Positions 1 to 12,525 of a stretch of 64,000 nt of DNA are shown one piece after another. Origin of the DNA: Prosopocoilus inquinatus (lineage: Eukaryota > Arthropoda > Insecta > Coleoptera > Lucanidae). The position numbers and the translations under genes were made by a program. Below the pieces are notes generated by a model that saw only the letters and a program-made list of their open reading frames with translations, was not told where the DNA came from and did no database searches. The stretch covers positions 124,001 to 188,000 of the forward strand of contig JAYKNF010000043.1 of NCBI GenBank assembly GCA_036172665.1, written 5' to 3'. The first letter of the stretch is position 1. The number at the start of each line of letters is the position of its first letter.

Positions 1-61
1 TGACGTTTGGATGGACTCCAGTAACCCTGACGTGAGATACGAAGTTCTCGGACGCAGCAGA

Positions 62-210
62 AGCTGGAAATCGTTTTAAACGAAACAACACGCATTAGCG
101 TTGTTCCTGTGATGTATCTAATCGATCCTTACTCATCTATCATGTTATCTGACGTTTGGATGGACTCCAGTAACTCTGATGAGAGATACAAAGATTTCGG
201 ACGCAGCAGA
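62..210 (+). repeat. Reference satellite monomer (first complete unit)
   Basis: This is the first complete unit, counted from AGCTGGAAAT. Its landmarks in order are AGCTGG (an AluI site), a T-rich/A-rich GTTTTAAACGAAAC stretch, an imperfect dyad around ATTAGCG, TTCCTGTG, an ATCGAT (ClaI) site in CTAATCGATCC, CTATCATGTTATTTGACGTTT, then the variable GGATGG/CCAGTAACTCTGATG region and CGGACGCAGCAG at the end. The start is arbitrary; the true unit boundary of a tandem repeat cannot be defined from the array. This copy carries TCG instead of the usual TAG at 71-73, a variant seen again only in the corresponding monomer near 46,133. Confidence 0.95.
84..105. other. Imperfect dyad / hairpin element of the monomer (representative copy)
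   Basis: Unit positions 23-44 can fold as AACA, a two-base AC bulge, ACGC, a four-base ATTA loop, GCGT and TGTT, giving eight base pairs. It recurs once per monomer. At unit position 32 the two commonest alleles, C and T, pair or wobble-pair with G37, so both keep the stem in RNA. The CCTATTAG allele (for example near 2,774) breaks one pair. Dyads are frequent in centromeric satellites generally; whether this one forms a structure or binds a protein is unknown. Confidence 0.5.
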
Positions 211-1543
211 AGCTGGAAATAGTTTTGAACGAAACAACACGTATTAGCGTTGTTCCTGTGTAGTATCTAATCGATCCTTACTCATCTATCATGTTATTTG
301 GCGTTTCGATGGACTTCAGTAACTCTGATGAGATATACGACGTTTTCGGACGCAGCAGCAGCTGGAAATAATTTTAAACGAAACAACACGTATTAGCGTT
401 GTTCCTGTGCTGTATCTAATCGATCCTTACTTATCTATCATGTTATTTGACGTTTGGATGAACTCCAGTAACTCTAATGAGAGATACGAAATTTTCGGAC
501 GCAGCAGAAGCTGGAAATAGTTTTGAACGAAACAACACGTATTAGCGTCGTTCCTGTGATGTATCTAAACGATCCTTACTTATCTAACATGTTATTTGAC
601 GTTTGGATGGACACCAGTATCCCTGATGTGAGATACTAAGTTCTCGGACGCAGCAGAAGCTGGAAATAATTTTAAACGAAACAACACGTATTAGCGTTGT
701 TCCTGTGATGTATCTAATCGATCCTTACTCATCTATCATGTTATTTGACGTTTGGACGGACTCCAGTAACTCTGATGAGAGATTCAAAGTTCTCGGACGC
801 AGTAGAAGCTGGAAATAGTTTTAAACGAAACAACACGTATTAGCGTTGTTCCTGTGCTGTATCTAATCGATCCTTACTCATATATCATGTTACTTGGCGT
901 TTCGATGGACTCCAGTAGCTCTGATGTGAGATACGACGTTTTCGGACGCAGCAGAAGCTGGAAATAGTTTTAAACGAAACAACACGTATTAGCGTTGTTC
1001 CTGTGATGTATCTAATCGATCCTTACTCATCTATCATGTTATTTGACGTTTGGACGGACTCCAGTAACTCTGATGAGAGATTCAAAGTTCTCGGACGCAG
1101 CTGAAGCTGGAAATAGTTTTAAATGAAACAACACGTATTAGCGTTGTTCCTGTGATGTATCTAATCGACCCTTACTCATCTATCATGTTATTTGGCGTTT
1201 CGATGGACTCCAGTAGCTCTGATGTGAGATACGACGTTTTCGGACGCAGCAGAAGCTGGAAATAGTTTTAAACGAAACAACACGCATTAGCGTTGTTCCT
1301 GCGATGTATCTAATCGATCCTTACTCATCTATCATGTTATTTGACGTTTGGACGGACTCCAGTAACTCTGATGTGAGATACGACGTTTTCGGACGCAGCA
1401 GTAGCTGGAAATAGTTTTAAACGAAACAACACGCATTAGCGTTGTTCCTGTGATGTATCTAATCGATCCTTACTTATCTATCATGTTATTTGACGTTAGG
1501 ATGGACTCCAGTAACCCTGACGTGAGATACGATGTTCTCGGAA

Positions 1544-4500
1544 GCAGCAGAAGCTGGAAATAGTTTTAAACGAAACAACACGCATTAGCGTTGTTCCTGT
1601 GTAGTATCTAATCGATCCTTACTCATCTATCATGTTATTTGGCGTTTCGATGGACTTCAGTAACTCTGATGTGATATACGACGTTTTCGGACGCAGCAGC
1701 AGCTGGAAATAATTTTAAACGAAACAACACATATTAGCGTTATTCCTGTGATGTACATAATCGATCCTTACTCATCTATCATGTTATTTGACGTTTGGAC
1801 GGACTCCAGTAACTCTGATGTGAGATACAAAGTTATCGGACGCAGCAGAAGCTGGAAATAGTTTTGAACGAAACAACACGTATTAGCGTTGTTCCTGTGC
1901 TGTATCTAATCGATCCTTACTTATCTATCATGTTATTTGACGTTTGGATGAACTCCAGTAACTCTAATGAGAGATACGAAATTTTCGGACGCAGCAGAAG
2001 CTGGAAATAGTTTTGAACAAAACAACACGTATTAGCGTCGTTCCTGTGATGTATCTAAACGATCCTTACTTATCTAACATGTTATTTGACGTTTGGATGG
2101 ACTCCAGTAAGTCTGATGTGAGATACAAAGTTTTTGGACGCAGCAGGAGCTGGAAATAGTTTTAAACGAAACAACACGTATTAGCGTTGTTCCTGTGCTG
2201 TATCTAATCGATCCTTACTCATATATCATGTTATTTGGCGTTTCGATGGACTCCAGTAGCTCTGATGTGAGATACGACGTTTTCGGACGCAGCAGAAGCT
2301 GGAAATAGTTTTAAACGAAACAACACGCATTAGCGTTGTTCCTGTGATGTATCTAATCGATCCTTACTTATCTATCATGTTATTTGACGTTTGGATGGAC
2401 TCCAGTAAACCTGACGTGAGATACGATGTTCTCGGACGCAGCATAAGCTGGAAATAGTTTTAAACGAAACAACACGCATTAGCGTTGTTCCTGTGATGTA
2501 TCTAATCGATCCTTACTTATCTATCATGTTATTTGACGTTTGGATGGACTCCAGTAACCCTGACGTGAGATACGAAGTTCTCGGACGCAGCAGAAGCTGG
2601 AAATAGTTTTAAACGAAACAACACGTATTAGCGTTGTTCCTGTGATGTATCTAATCGATCCTTACTCATCTATCATGTTATTTGACGTTTGGATGGACTC
2701 CAGTAACTCTGATGAGAGATAAAAAGATTTCGGACGCAGCAGAAGCTGGATATAGTTTTGAACGAAACAACACCTATTAGCGTTGTTCCTGTGATGAATC
2801 TAAACGATCCTTACTTATCTAACATGTTATTTGACGTTTGGATGGACTCCAGTAAGTCTGATGTGAGATACAAAGTTTTGGGACGCAGCAGGAGCTGGAA
2901 ATAGTTTTAAACGAAACAACACGTATTAGCGTTGTTCCTGTGCTGTATCTAATCGATCCTTACTTATCTATCATGTTATTTGACGTTTCGATGGACTCCA
3001 GTAACTCTGATGTGAGATACGAAGTTTTCGGACGCAGCAGAAGCTGGAAATAGTTTTAAACGATACAACACGTATTAGCGTTGTTCCTGTGATGTATCTA
3101 ATCGATCCTTACTCATCTATCATGTTATTTGACGTTTGGACGGACTCCAGTAACTCTGATGAGATATTCAAAGTTCTCGGACGCAGTAGAAGCTGGAAAT
3201 AGTTTTTAACGAAACAACACGTATTAGCGTTGTTCCTGTGATGTATCTAAACGATCCTTACTTATCTAACATGTTATTTGACGTTTGGATGGACTCCAGT
3301 AAGTCTGATGTGAGATACAAAGTTTTTGGACGCAGCAGGAGCTGGAAATAGTTTTAAACGAAACAACACGTATTAGCGTTGTTCCTGTGATGTATCTAAA
3401 CGATCCTTACTCATCTATCATGTTATTTGACGTTTGGACAGACTCCAGTAACTCTGATGTGAGATACAAAGTTCTCGGACGCAGCAGGAGCTGGAAATAG
3501 TTTTAGACGAAACAACACGTATTAGCGTTGTTCCTGTGCTGTATCTAACCGATCCTTACTCATCTATCATGTTACTTGGCGTTTCGATGGACTCCGGTAG
3601 CTCTTATGTGAGATACGACTTTTTCGGACGCAGCAGAAGCTGGAAATAGTTTTAAATGAAACAACACGCATTAGCGTTGTTCCTGTGATTTATCTAATCG
3701 ATCCTTACTCATTTATCATGTTATTTGGCGTTTCGATGGACTCCAGTAACTTTGATGTGAGATACGAAGTTCTCGGACGCAGCTGAAGCTGGAAATAGTT
3801 TCAAACGAAACAACAGGTATTAGCGTTGTTCCTGTGCTGTATCTAATCGATCCTTACTTATCTATCATGTTATTTGACGTTTCGATGGACTCCAGTAACT
3901 CTGATGTGAGATACGATGTTTTCGGACGCAGCAGAAGCTGGAAATAGTTTTAAACGAAACAACACGCATTAGCGATGTTCCTGTGATGTATCTAAACGAT
4001 CCTTACTCATCTATCATGTTATTTGACGTTTGGACGGACTCCAGTAACTCTGATGTGAGATACAAAGTTCTCGGACGCAGCAGAAGCTGGAAATAATTTT
4101 GAACGAAACAACACGTATTAGCGTTGTTCCTGTGATGTATCTAAACGATCATTACTTATCTAACATGTTATTTAACGTTTGGAAGGACTCCAGTAAGTCT
4201 GATGTGAGATACAAAGTTTTTGGACGCAGCAGGAGCTGGAAATAGTTTTAAACGAAACAACACGTATTAGCGTTGTTCCTGTGCTGTATCTAATCGATCC
4301 TTACTTATCTATCATGTTATTTGACGTTTCGATGGACTCCAGTAACTCTGATTTGAGATACGACGTTTTCGGACGCAGCAGAAGCTGGAAATAGTTTTAA
4401 ACGAAACAACACGTATTAGCGTTGTTCCTGTGATGTATCTAATCGATCCTTACTCATCTATCATGTTATTTGACGTTTGGACGGACTCCAGTAACTCTGA

Positions 4501-5733
4501 TGTGAGATACAAAGTTATCGGACGCAGCAGAAGCTGGAAATAGTTTTGAACGAAACGACACGTATTAGCGTTGTTCCTGTGCTGTATCTAATCGATCCTT
4601 ACTTATCTATCATGTTATTTGACGTTTGGATGAACTCCAGTAACTCTAATGTGAGATACGAAATTTTCGGACGCAGCAGAAGCTGGAAATAGTTTTGAAC
4701 GAAACAACACGTATTATCGTCGTTCCTGTGATGTATCTAAACGATCCTTACTTATCTAACATGTTATTTGACGTTTGGATGGACTCCAGTAAGTCTGATG
4801 TGAGATACAAAGTTTTTGGACGCAGCAGGAGCTGGAAATAGTTTTAAACGAAACAACACGTATTAGCGTTGTTCCTGTGATGTATCTAAACGATCCTTAC
4901 TCATCTATCATGTTATTTGACGTTTGGACGGACTCCAGTAACTCTGATGTGAGATACAAAGTTCTCGGACGCAGCAGAAGCTGGAAATAATTTTGAACGA
5001 AACAACACCTATTAGCGTTGTTCCTGTGATGTATCTAAAGGATCCTTACTTATCTAACATGTTATTTGACGTTTGGATGGACTCCAGTAAGTCTGATGTG
5101 AGATACAAAGTTTTGGGTCGCAGCAGGAGCTGGAAATAGTTTTAAACGAAACAACACGTATTAGCGTTGTTCCTGTGCTGTATCTAATCGATCCTTACTC
5201 ATCTATCATGTTACTTGGCGTTTCGATGGACTCCGGTAGCTCTTATGTGAGATACGACTTTTTCGGACGCAGCAGAAGCTGGAAATAGTTTTAAACGAAA
5301 CAAGACGCATTAGCGTTGTTCCTGTGATTTATCTAATCGATCCTTACTCATTTATCATGTTATTTGGCGTTTCGATGGACTCCAGTAACTTTGATGTGAG
5401 ATACGAAGTTCTCGGACGCAGCTGAAGCTGGAAATAGTTTCAAACGAAACAACAGGTATTAGCGTTGTTCCTGTGCTGTATCTAATCGATCCTTACTTAT
5501 CTATCATGTTATTTGACGTTTCGATGGACTCCAGTAACTCTGATGTGAGATACGAAGTTTTCGGACGCAGCAGAAGCTGGAAATAGTTTTAAACGAAACA
5601 ACACGCATTAGCGATGTTCCTGTGATGTATCTAAACGATCCTTACTCATCTATCATGTTATTTGACGTTTGGACGGACTCCAGTAACTCTGATGTGAGAT
5701 ACAAAGTTCTCGGACGCAGCAGAAGCTGGAAAT
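1544..5733. repeat. Higher-order repeat A, copy 1 (about 28 monomers)
   Basis: From 1,544 to 4,454 this matches 5,865-8,775 at an offset of 4,321 bp (29 x 149). From 4,455 to 5,733 it matches 8,925-10,203 at an offset of 4,470 bp (30 x 149), because copy 2 contains one extra monomer. Diagnostic bases include GTGTAG at 1,599 and 5,920 and GAGATATTC at 3,161 and 7,482. Scattered substitutions separate the copies, for example AGATAAAAAG here near 2,717 against AGATACAAAG in copy 2, and GATGAATC near 2,795 against GATGTATC. The same pair recurs in the right 13.8-kb block at 47,606-51,795 and 51,927-56,265. Confidence 0.85.
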
Positions 5734-5864
5734 AGTTTTAAACGAAACAACACGCATTAGCGTTGTTCCTGTGATGTATCTAATCGATCCTTGCTCATCT
5801 ATCATGTTACTTGGCGTTTCGATGGACTCCGGTAGCTCTTATGTGAGATACGACTTTTTCGGAC

Positions 5865-8800
5865 GCAGCAGAAGCTGGAAATAGTTTTAAACGAAACAAC
5901 ACGCATTAGCGTTGTTCCTGTGTAGTATCTAATCGATCCTTACTCATCTATCATGTTATTTGGCGTTTCGATGGACTTCAGTAACTCTGATGTGATATAC
6001 GACGTTTTCGGACGCAGCAGCAGCTGGAAATAATTTTAAACGAAACAACACATATTAGCGTTATTCCTGTGATGTACATAATCGATCCTTACTCATCTAT
6101 CATGTTATTTGACGTTTGGACGGACTCCAGTAACTCTGATGTGAGATACAAAGTTATCGGACGCAGCAGAAGCTGGAAATAGTTTTGAACGAAACAACAC
6201 GTATTAGCGTTGTTCCTGTGCTGTATCTAATCGATCCTTACTTATCTATCATGTTATTTGACGTTTGGATGAACTCCAGTAACTCTAATGAGAGATACGA
6301 AATTTTCGGACGCAGCAGAAGCTGGAAATAGTTTTGAACAAAACAACACGTATTAGCGTCGTTCCTGTGATGTATCTAAACGATCCTTACTTATCTAACA
6401 TGTTATTTGACGTTTGGATGGACTCCAGTAAGTCTGATGTGAGATACAAAGTTTTTGGACGCAGCAGGAGCTGGAAATAGTTTTAAACGAAACAACACGT
6501 ATTAGCGTTGTTCCTGTGCTGTATCTAATCGATCCTTACTCATATATCATGTTATTTGGCGTTTCGATGGACTCCAGTAGCTCTGATGTGAGATACGACG
6601 TTTTCGGACGCAGCAGAAGCTGGAAATAGTTTTAAACGAAACAACACGCATTAGCGTTGTTCCTGTGATGTATCTAATCGATCCTTACTTATCTATCATG
6701 TTATTTGACGTTTGGATGGACTCCAGTAAACCTGACGTGAGATACGATGTTCTCGGACGCAGCATAAGCTGGAAATAGTTTTAAACGAAACAACACGCAT
6801 TAGCGTTGTTCCTGTGATGTATCTAATCGATCCTTACTTATCTATCATGTTATTTGACGTTTGGATGGACTCCAGTAACCCTGACGTGAGATACGAAGTT
6901 CTCGGACGCAGCAGAAGCTGGATATAGTTTTAAACGAAACAACACGTATTAGCGTTGTTCCTGTGATGTATCTAATCGATCCTTACTCATCTATCATGTT
7001 ATTTGACGTTTGGATGGACTCCAGTAACTCTGATGAGAGATACAAAGATTTCGGACGCAGCAGAAGCTGGATATAGTTTTGAACGAAACAACACCTATTA
7101 GCGTTGTTCCTGTGATGTATCTAAACGATCCTTACTTATCTAACATGTTATTTGACGTTTGGATGGACTCCAGTAAGTCTGATGTGAGATACAAAGTTTT
7201 GGGACGCAGCAGGAGCTGGAAATAGTTTTAAACGAAACAACACGTATTAGCGTTGTTCCTGTGCTGTATCTAATCGATCCTTACTTATCTATCATGTTAT
7301 TTGACGTTTCGATGGACTCCAGTAACTCTGATGTGAGATACGAAGTTTTCGGACGCAGCAGAAGCTGGAAATAGTTTTAAACGATACAACACGTATTAGC
7401 GTTGTTCCTGTGATGTATCTAATCGATCCTTACTCATCTATCATGTTATTTGACGTTTGGACGGACTCCAGTAACTCTGATGAGATATTCAAAGTTCTCG
7501 GACGCAGTAGAAGCTGGAAATAGTTTTTAACGAAACAACACGTATTAGCGTTGTTCCTGTGATGTATCTAAACGATCCTTACTTACCTAACATGTTATTT
7601 GACGTTTGGATGGACTCCAGTAAGTCTGATGTGAGATACAAAGTTTTTGGACGCAGCAGGAGCTGGAAATAGTTTTAAACGAAACAACACGTATTAGCGT
7701 TGTTCCTGTGATGTATCTAAACGATCCTTACTCATCTATCATGTTATTTGACGTTTGGACAGACTCCAGTAACTCTGATGTGAGATACAAAGTTCTCGGA
7801 CGCAGCAAGAGCTGGAAATAGTTTTAGACGAAACAACACGTATTAGCGTTGTTCCTGTGCTGTATCTAACCGATCCTTACTCATCTATCATGTTACTTGG
7901 CGTTTCGATGGACTCCGGTAGCTCTTATGTTAGATACGACTTTTTCGGACGCAGCAGAAGCTGGAAATAGTTTTAAATGAAACAACACGCATTAGCGTTG
8001 TTCCTGTGATTTATCTAATCGATCCTTACTCATTTATCATGTTATTTGGCGTTTCGATGGACTCCAGTAACTTTGATGTGAGATACGAAGTTCTCGGACG
8101 CAGCTGAAGCTGGAAATAGTTTCAAACGAAACAACAGGTATTAGCGTTGTTCCTGTGCTGTATCTAATCGATCCTTACTTATCTATCATGTTATTTGACG
8201 TTTCGATGGACTCCAGTAACTCTGATGTGAGATACGATGTTTTCGGACGCAGCAGAAGCTGGAAATAGATTTAAACGAAACAACACGCATTAGCGATGTT
8301 CCTGTGATGTATCTAAACGATCCTTACTCATCTATCATGTTATTTGACGTTTGGACGGACTCCAGTAACTCTGATGTGAGATACAAAGTTCTCGGACGCA
8401 GCAGAAGCTGGAAATAATTTTGAACGAAACAACACGTATTAGCGTTGTTCCTGTGATGTATCTAAACGATCATTACTTATCTAACATGTTATTTAACGTT
8501 TGGATGGACTCCAGTAAGTCTGATGTGAGATACAAAGTTTTTGGACGCAGCAGGAGCTGGAAATAGTTTTAAACGAAACAACACGTATTAGCGTTGTTCC
8601 TGTGCTGTATCTAATCGATCCTTACTTATCTATCATGTTATTTGACGTTTCGATGGACTCCAGTAACTCTGATTTGAGATACGACGTTTTCGGACGCAGC
8701 AGAAGCTGGAAATAGTTTTAAACGAAACAACACGTATTAGCGTTGTTCCTGTGATGTATCTAATCGATCCTTACTTATCTATCATGTTATTTGACGTTTG

Positions 8801-10203
8801 GATGGACTCCAGTAACCCTGACGTGAGATACGAAGTTCTCGGACGCAGCAGAAGCTGGAAATAGTTTTAAACGAAACAACACGTATTAGCGTTGTTCCTG
8901 TGATGTATCTAATCGATCCTTACTCATCTATCATGTTATTTGACGTTTGGACGGACTCCAGTAACTCTGATGTGAGATACAAAGTTATCGGACGCAGCAG
9001 AAGCTGGAAATAGTTTTGAACGAAACGACACGTATTAGCGTTGTTCCTGTGCTGTATCTAATCGATCCTTACTTATCTATCATGTTATTTGACGTTTGGA
9101 TGAACTCCAGTAACTCTAATGTGAGATACGAAATTTTCGGACGCAGCAGAAGCTGGAAATAGTTTTGAACGAAACAACACGTATTATCGTCGTTCCTGTG
9201 ATGTATCTAAACGATCCTTACTTATCTAACATGTTATTTGACGTTTGGATGGACTCCAGTAAGTCTGATGTGAGATACAAAGTTTTTGGACGCAGCAGGA
9301 GCTGGAAATAGTTTTAAACGAAACAACACGTATTAGCGTTGTTCCTGTGATGTATCTAAACGATCCTTACTCATCTATCATGTTATTTGACGTTTGGACG
9401 GACTCCAGTAACTCTGATGTGAGATACAAAGTTCTCGGACGCAGCAGAAGCTGGAAATAATTTTGAACGAAACAACACCTATTAGCGTTGTTCCTGTGAT
9501 GTATCTAAAGGATCCTTACTTATCTAACATGTTATTTGACGTTTGGATGGACTCCAGTAAATCTGATGTGAGATACAAAGTTTTGGGTCGCAGCAGGAGC
9601 TGGAAATAGTTTTAAACGAAACAACACGTATTAGCGTTGTTCCTGTGCTGTATCTAATCGATCCTTACTCATCTATCATGTTACTTGGCGTTTCGATGGA
9701 CTCCGGTAGCTCTTATGTGAGATACGACTTTTTCGGACGCAGCAGAAGCTGGAAATAGTTTTAAACGAAACAAGACGCATTAGCGTTGTTCCTGTGATTT
9801 ATCTAATCGATCCTTACTCATTTATCATGTTATTTGGCGTTTCGATGGACTCCAGTAACTTTGATGTGAGATTCGAAGTTCTCGGACGCAGCTGAAGCTG
9901 GAAATAGTTTCAAACGAAACAACAGGTATTAGCGTTGTTCCTGTGCTGTATCTAATCGATCCTTACTTATCTATCATGTTATTTGACGTTTCGATGGACT
10001 CCAGTAACTCTGATGTGAGATACGAAGTTTTCGGACGCAGCAGAAGCTGGAAATAGTTTTAAACGAAACAACACGCATTAGCGATGTTCCTGTGATGTAT
10101 CTAAACGATCCTTACTCATCTATCATGTTATTTGACGTTTGGACGGACTCCAGTAACTCTGATGTGAGATACAAAGTTCTCGGACGCAGCAGAAGCTGGA
10201 AAT
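5865..10203. repeat. Higher-order repeat A, copy 2 (about 29 monomers)
   Basis: Second copy of the 1,544-5,733 unit, with one additional monomer at about 8,776-8,924. Between the two copies (5,734-5,864) lies roughly one monomer that is not part of the shared unit and is marked by TTGCTCATC and the CTCCGGTAGCTCTTATG variant. The copies have drifted apart by scattered substitutions, so this duplication is older than the 46-kb-spaced one, whose copies are almost identical. Confidence 0.85.
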
Positions 10204-11457
10204 AATTTTGAACGAAACAACACGTATTAGCGTTGTTCCTGTGATGTATCTAAACGATCATTACTTATCTAACATGTTATTTAACGTTTGGATGGACTCC
10301 AGTAAGTCTGAAGTGAGATACAAAGTTTTTGGACGCAGCAGGAGCTGGAAATAGTTTTAAACGAAACAACACGTATTAGCGTTGTTCCTGTGCTGTATCT
10401 AATCGATCCTTACTTATCTATCATGTTATTTGACGTTTCGATGGACTCCAGTAACTCTGATTTGAGATACGACGTTTTCGGACGCAGCAGAAGCTGGAAA
10501 TAGTTTTAAACGAAACAACACGTATTAGCGTTGTTCCTGTGATGTATCTAATCGATCCTTACTTATTTATCATGTTATTTGACGTTTGGATGGACTCCAG
10601 TAACCCTGACGTGAGATACGAAGTTCTCGGACGCAGCAGAAGCTGGAAATAGTTTTAAACGAAACAACACGTATTAGCGTTGTTCCTGTGATGTATCTAA
10701 TCGATCATTACTCATCTATCATGTTATTTGACGTTTGGACGGACTCCAGTAACTCTGATGTGAGATACAAAGTTATCGGACGCAGCAGAAGCTGGAAATA
10801 GTTTTGAACGAAACAACACGTTTTAGCGTTGTTCCTGTGCTGTATCTAATCGATCCTTACTTATCTATCATGTTATTTGACGTTTGGATGAACTCCAGTA
10901 ACTCTAATGTGAGATACGAAGTTTTCGGACGCAGCAGAAGCTGGAAATAGTTTTGAACGAAACAACACGTATTAGCGTCGTTCCTGTGATGTATCTAAAC
11001 GATCCTTACTTATCTAACATGTTATTTGACGTTTGGATGGACTCCAGTAAGTCTGATGTGAGATACAAAGTTCTTGGACGCAGCAGGAGCTGGAAATAGT
11101 TTTAAACGAAACAACACGTATTAGCGTTGTTCCTGTGATGTATCTAAACGATCCTTACTCATCTATCATGTTATTTGACGTTTGGACGGACTCCAGTAAC
11201 TCTGATGTGAGATACAAAGTTCTCGGACGCAGCAGAAGCTGGAAATAATTTTGAACGAAACAACACCTATTAGCGTTGTTCCTGTGATGTATCTAAAGGA
11301 TCCTTACTTATCTAACATGTTATTTGACGTTTGGATGGACTCCTGTAAGTCTGATGTGAGATACAAAGTTTTGGGACGCAGCAGGAGCTGGAAATAGTTT
11401 TAAACGAAACAACACGTATTAGCGTTGTTCCTGTGCTGTATCTAATCGATCCTTACT
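7882..11457. repeat. 12-monomer tandem duplication (2 x 1,788 bp)
   Basis: Positions 7,882-9,669 and 9,670-11,457 align at an offset of 1,788 bp (12 x 149). The alignment can be extended left to about 7,828. On the right it ends where 9,670 reads ACTCAT and 11,458 reads ACTTAT. Copies differ by scattered substitutions (for example TAGATTTAAACG at 8,267 against TAGTTTTAAACG, and GATG/GAAG near 8,235 and 10,023). The left copy includes the 149-bp insertion at 8,776, so the duplication is younger than that insertion. Confidence 0.8.
8776..8924. repeat. Single-monomer insertion within repeat A copy 2
   Basis: This 149-bp unit (marked by CCAGTAACCCTGACGTGAG) is present in copy 2 but absent from copy 1 between 4,454 and 4,455. 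It changes the alignment offset from 29 to 30 monomers. It is also present in the right block (54,838-54,986) and in the derived 12-monomer copy near 10,564, so it arose before those two events. Confidence 0.8.
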
Positions 11458-12525
11458 TATCTATCATGTTATTTGACGTTTCGATGGACTCCAGTAACTC
11501 TGATGTGAGATACGAAGTTTTCGGACGCAGCAGAAGCTGAAAATAGTTTTAAACGATACAACACGTATTAGCGTTGTTCCTGTGATGTATCTAATCGATC
11601 CTTACTCATCTATCATGTTAATTGACGTTTGGACGGACTCCAGTAACTCTGATGAGAGATTCAAAGTTCTCGGACGCAGTAGAAGCTGGAAATAGTTTTG
11701 AACGAAACAACACGTATTAGCGTTGTTCCTGTGATGTATCTAAACGATCCTTACTTATCTAACATGTTATTTGACGTTTGGATGGACTCCAGTAAGTCTG
11801 ATGTGAGATACAAAGTTTTTGGACGCAGCAGGAGCTGGAAATAGTTTTAAACGAAACAGCAAGTATTAGCGTTGTTCCTGTGATGTATCTAAACGATCCT
11901 TACTCATCTATCATGTTATTTGACGTTTGGACAGACTCCAGTAACTCTGATGTGAGATACAAAGTTCTCGGACGCAGCAGGAGCTGGAAATAGTTTTAAA
12001 CGAAACAACACGCATTAGCGTTGTTCCTGTGCTGTATCTAATCGATCCTTACTCATATATCATGTTATTTGGCGTTTCGATGGAGTCCAGTAGCTCTGAT
12101 GTGAGATACGACGTTTTCGGACGCAGGAGAAGCTGGAAATAGTTTTAAACGAAACAACACGCATTAGCGTTGTTCCTGTGATGTATCTAATCGATCCTTA
12201 CTTATCTATCATGTTATTTGACGTTTGGATGGACTCCAGTAAACCTGACGTGAGATACGATGTTCTCGGACGCAGCATAAGCTGGAAATAGTTTTAAACG
12301 AAACAACACCCATTAGCGTTGTTCCTGTGATGTATCTAATCGATCCTTACTTATCTATCATGTTATTTGACGTTTGGATGGACTCCAGTAACCCTGACGT
12401 GAGATACGAAGTTCTCGGACGCAGCAGAAGCTGGAAATAGTTTTAAACGAATCAACACGTATTAGCGTTGTTCCTGTGATGTATCTAATCGATCCTTACT
12501 CATCTATCATGTTATTTGACGTTTG
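10191..12525. repeat. Donor segment for the 17-kb copy (46-monomer offset)
   Basis: Positions 10,191-12,525 match 17,045-19,379 at an offset of 6,854 bp (46 x 149). The rare TCTGAAGTGA variant at 10,307 and 17,161, GGAGTCCAG near 12,083 and 18,937, and the CATAAGCTGG monomer near 12,277 and 19,131 support this. The match ends where 12,526 begins GTATGG and the later copy has GGACGG. Confidence 0.8.

Noticed and set aside
120..132. RNA polymerase III B-box-like sequence around CTAATCGATCC (tRNA-derived repeat)
   Set aside because: It lacks the spacing of GGTTCGANTCC, no A box or tRNA fold is found upstream, and no poly-A or SINE tail is present.
62..210. CENP-B box in the monomer
   Set aside because: The reverse complement of the TTTAAACGAAAC region gives TTTCG and a correctly spaced A, but the required CGGG part is absent, and TTCGGACGCAG on the plus strand does not fit either. 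No match to the mammalian box.
258..265. Indel at GTGTAGTATC compared with GTGATGTATC
   Set aside because: The lengths are equal, so register is kept. It is an AT to TA double change (or two compensating indels) and serves only as a monomer marker.
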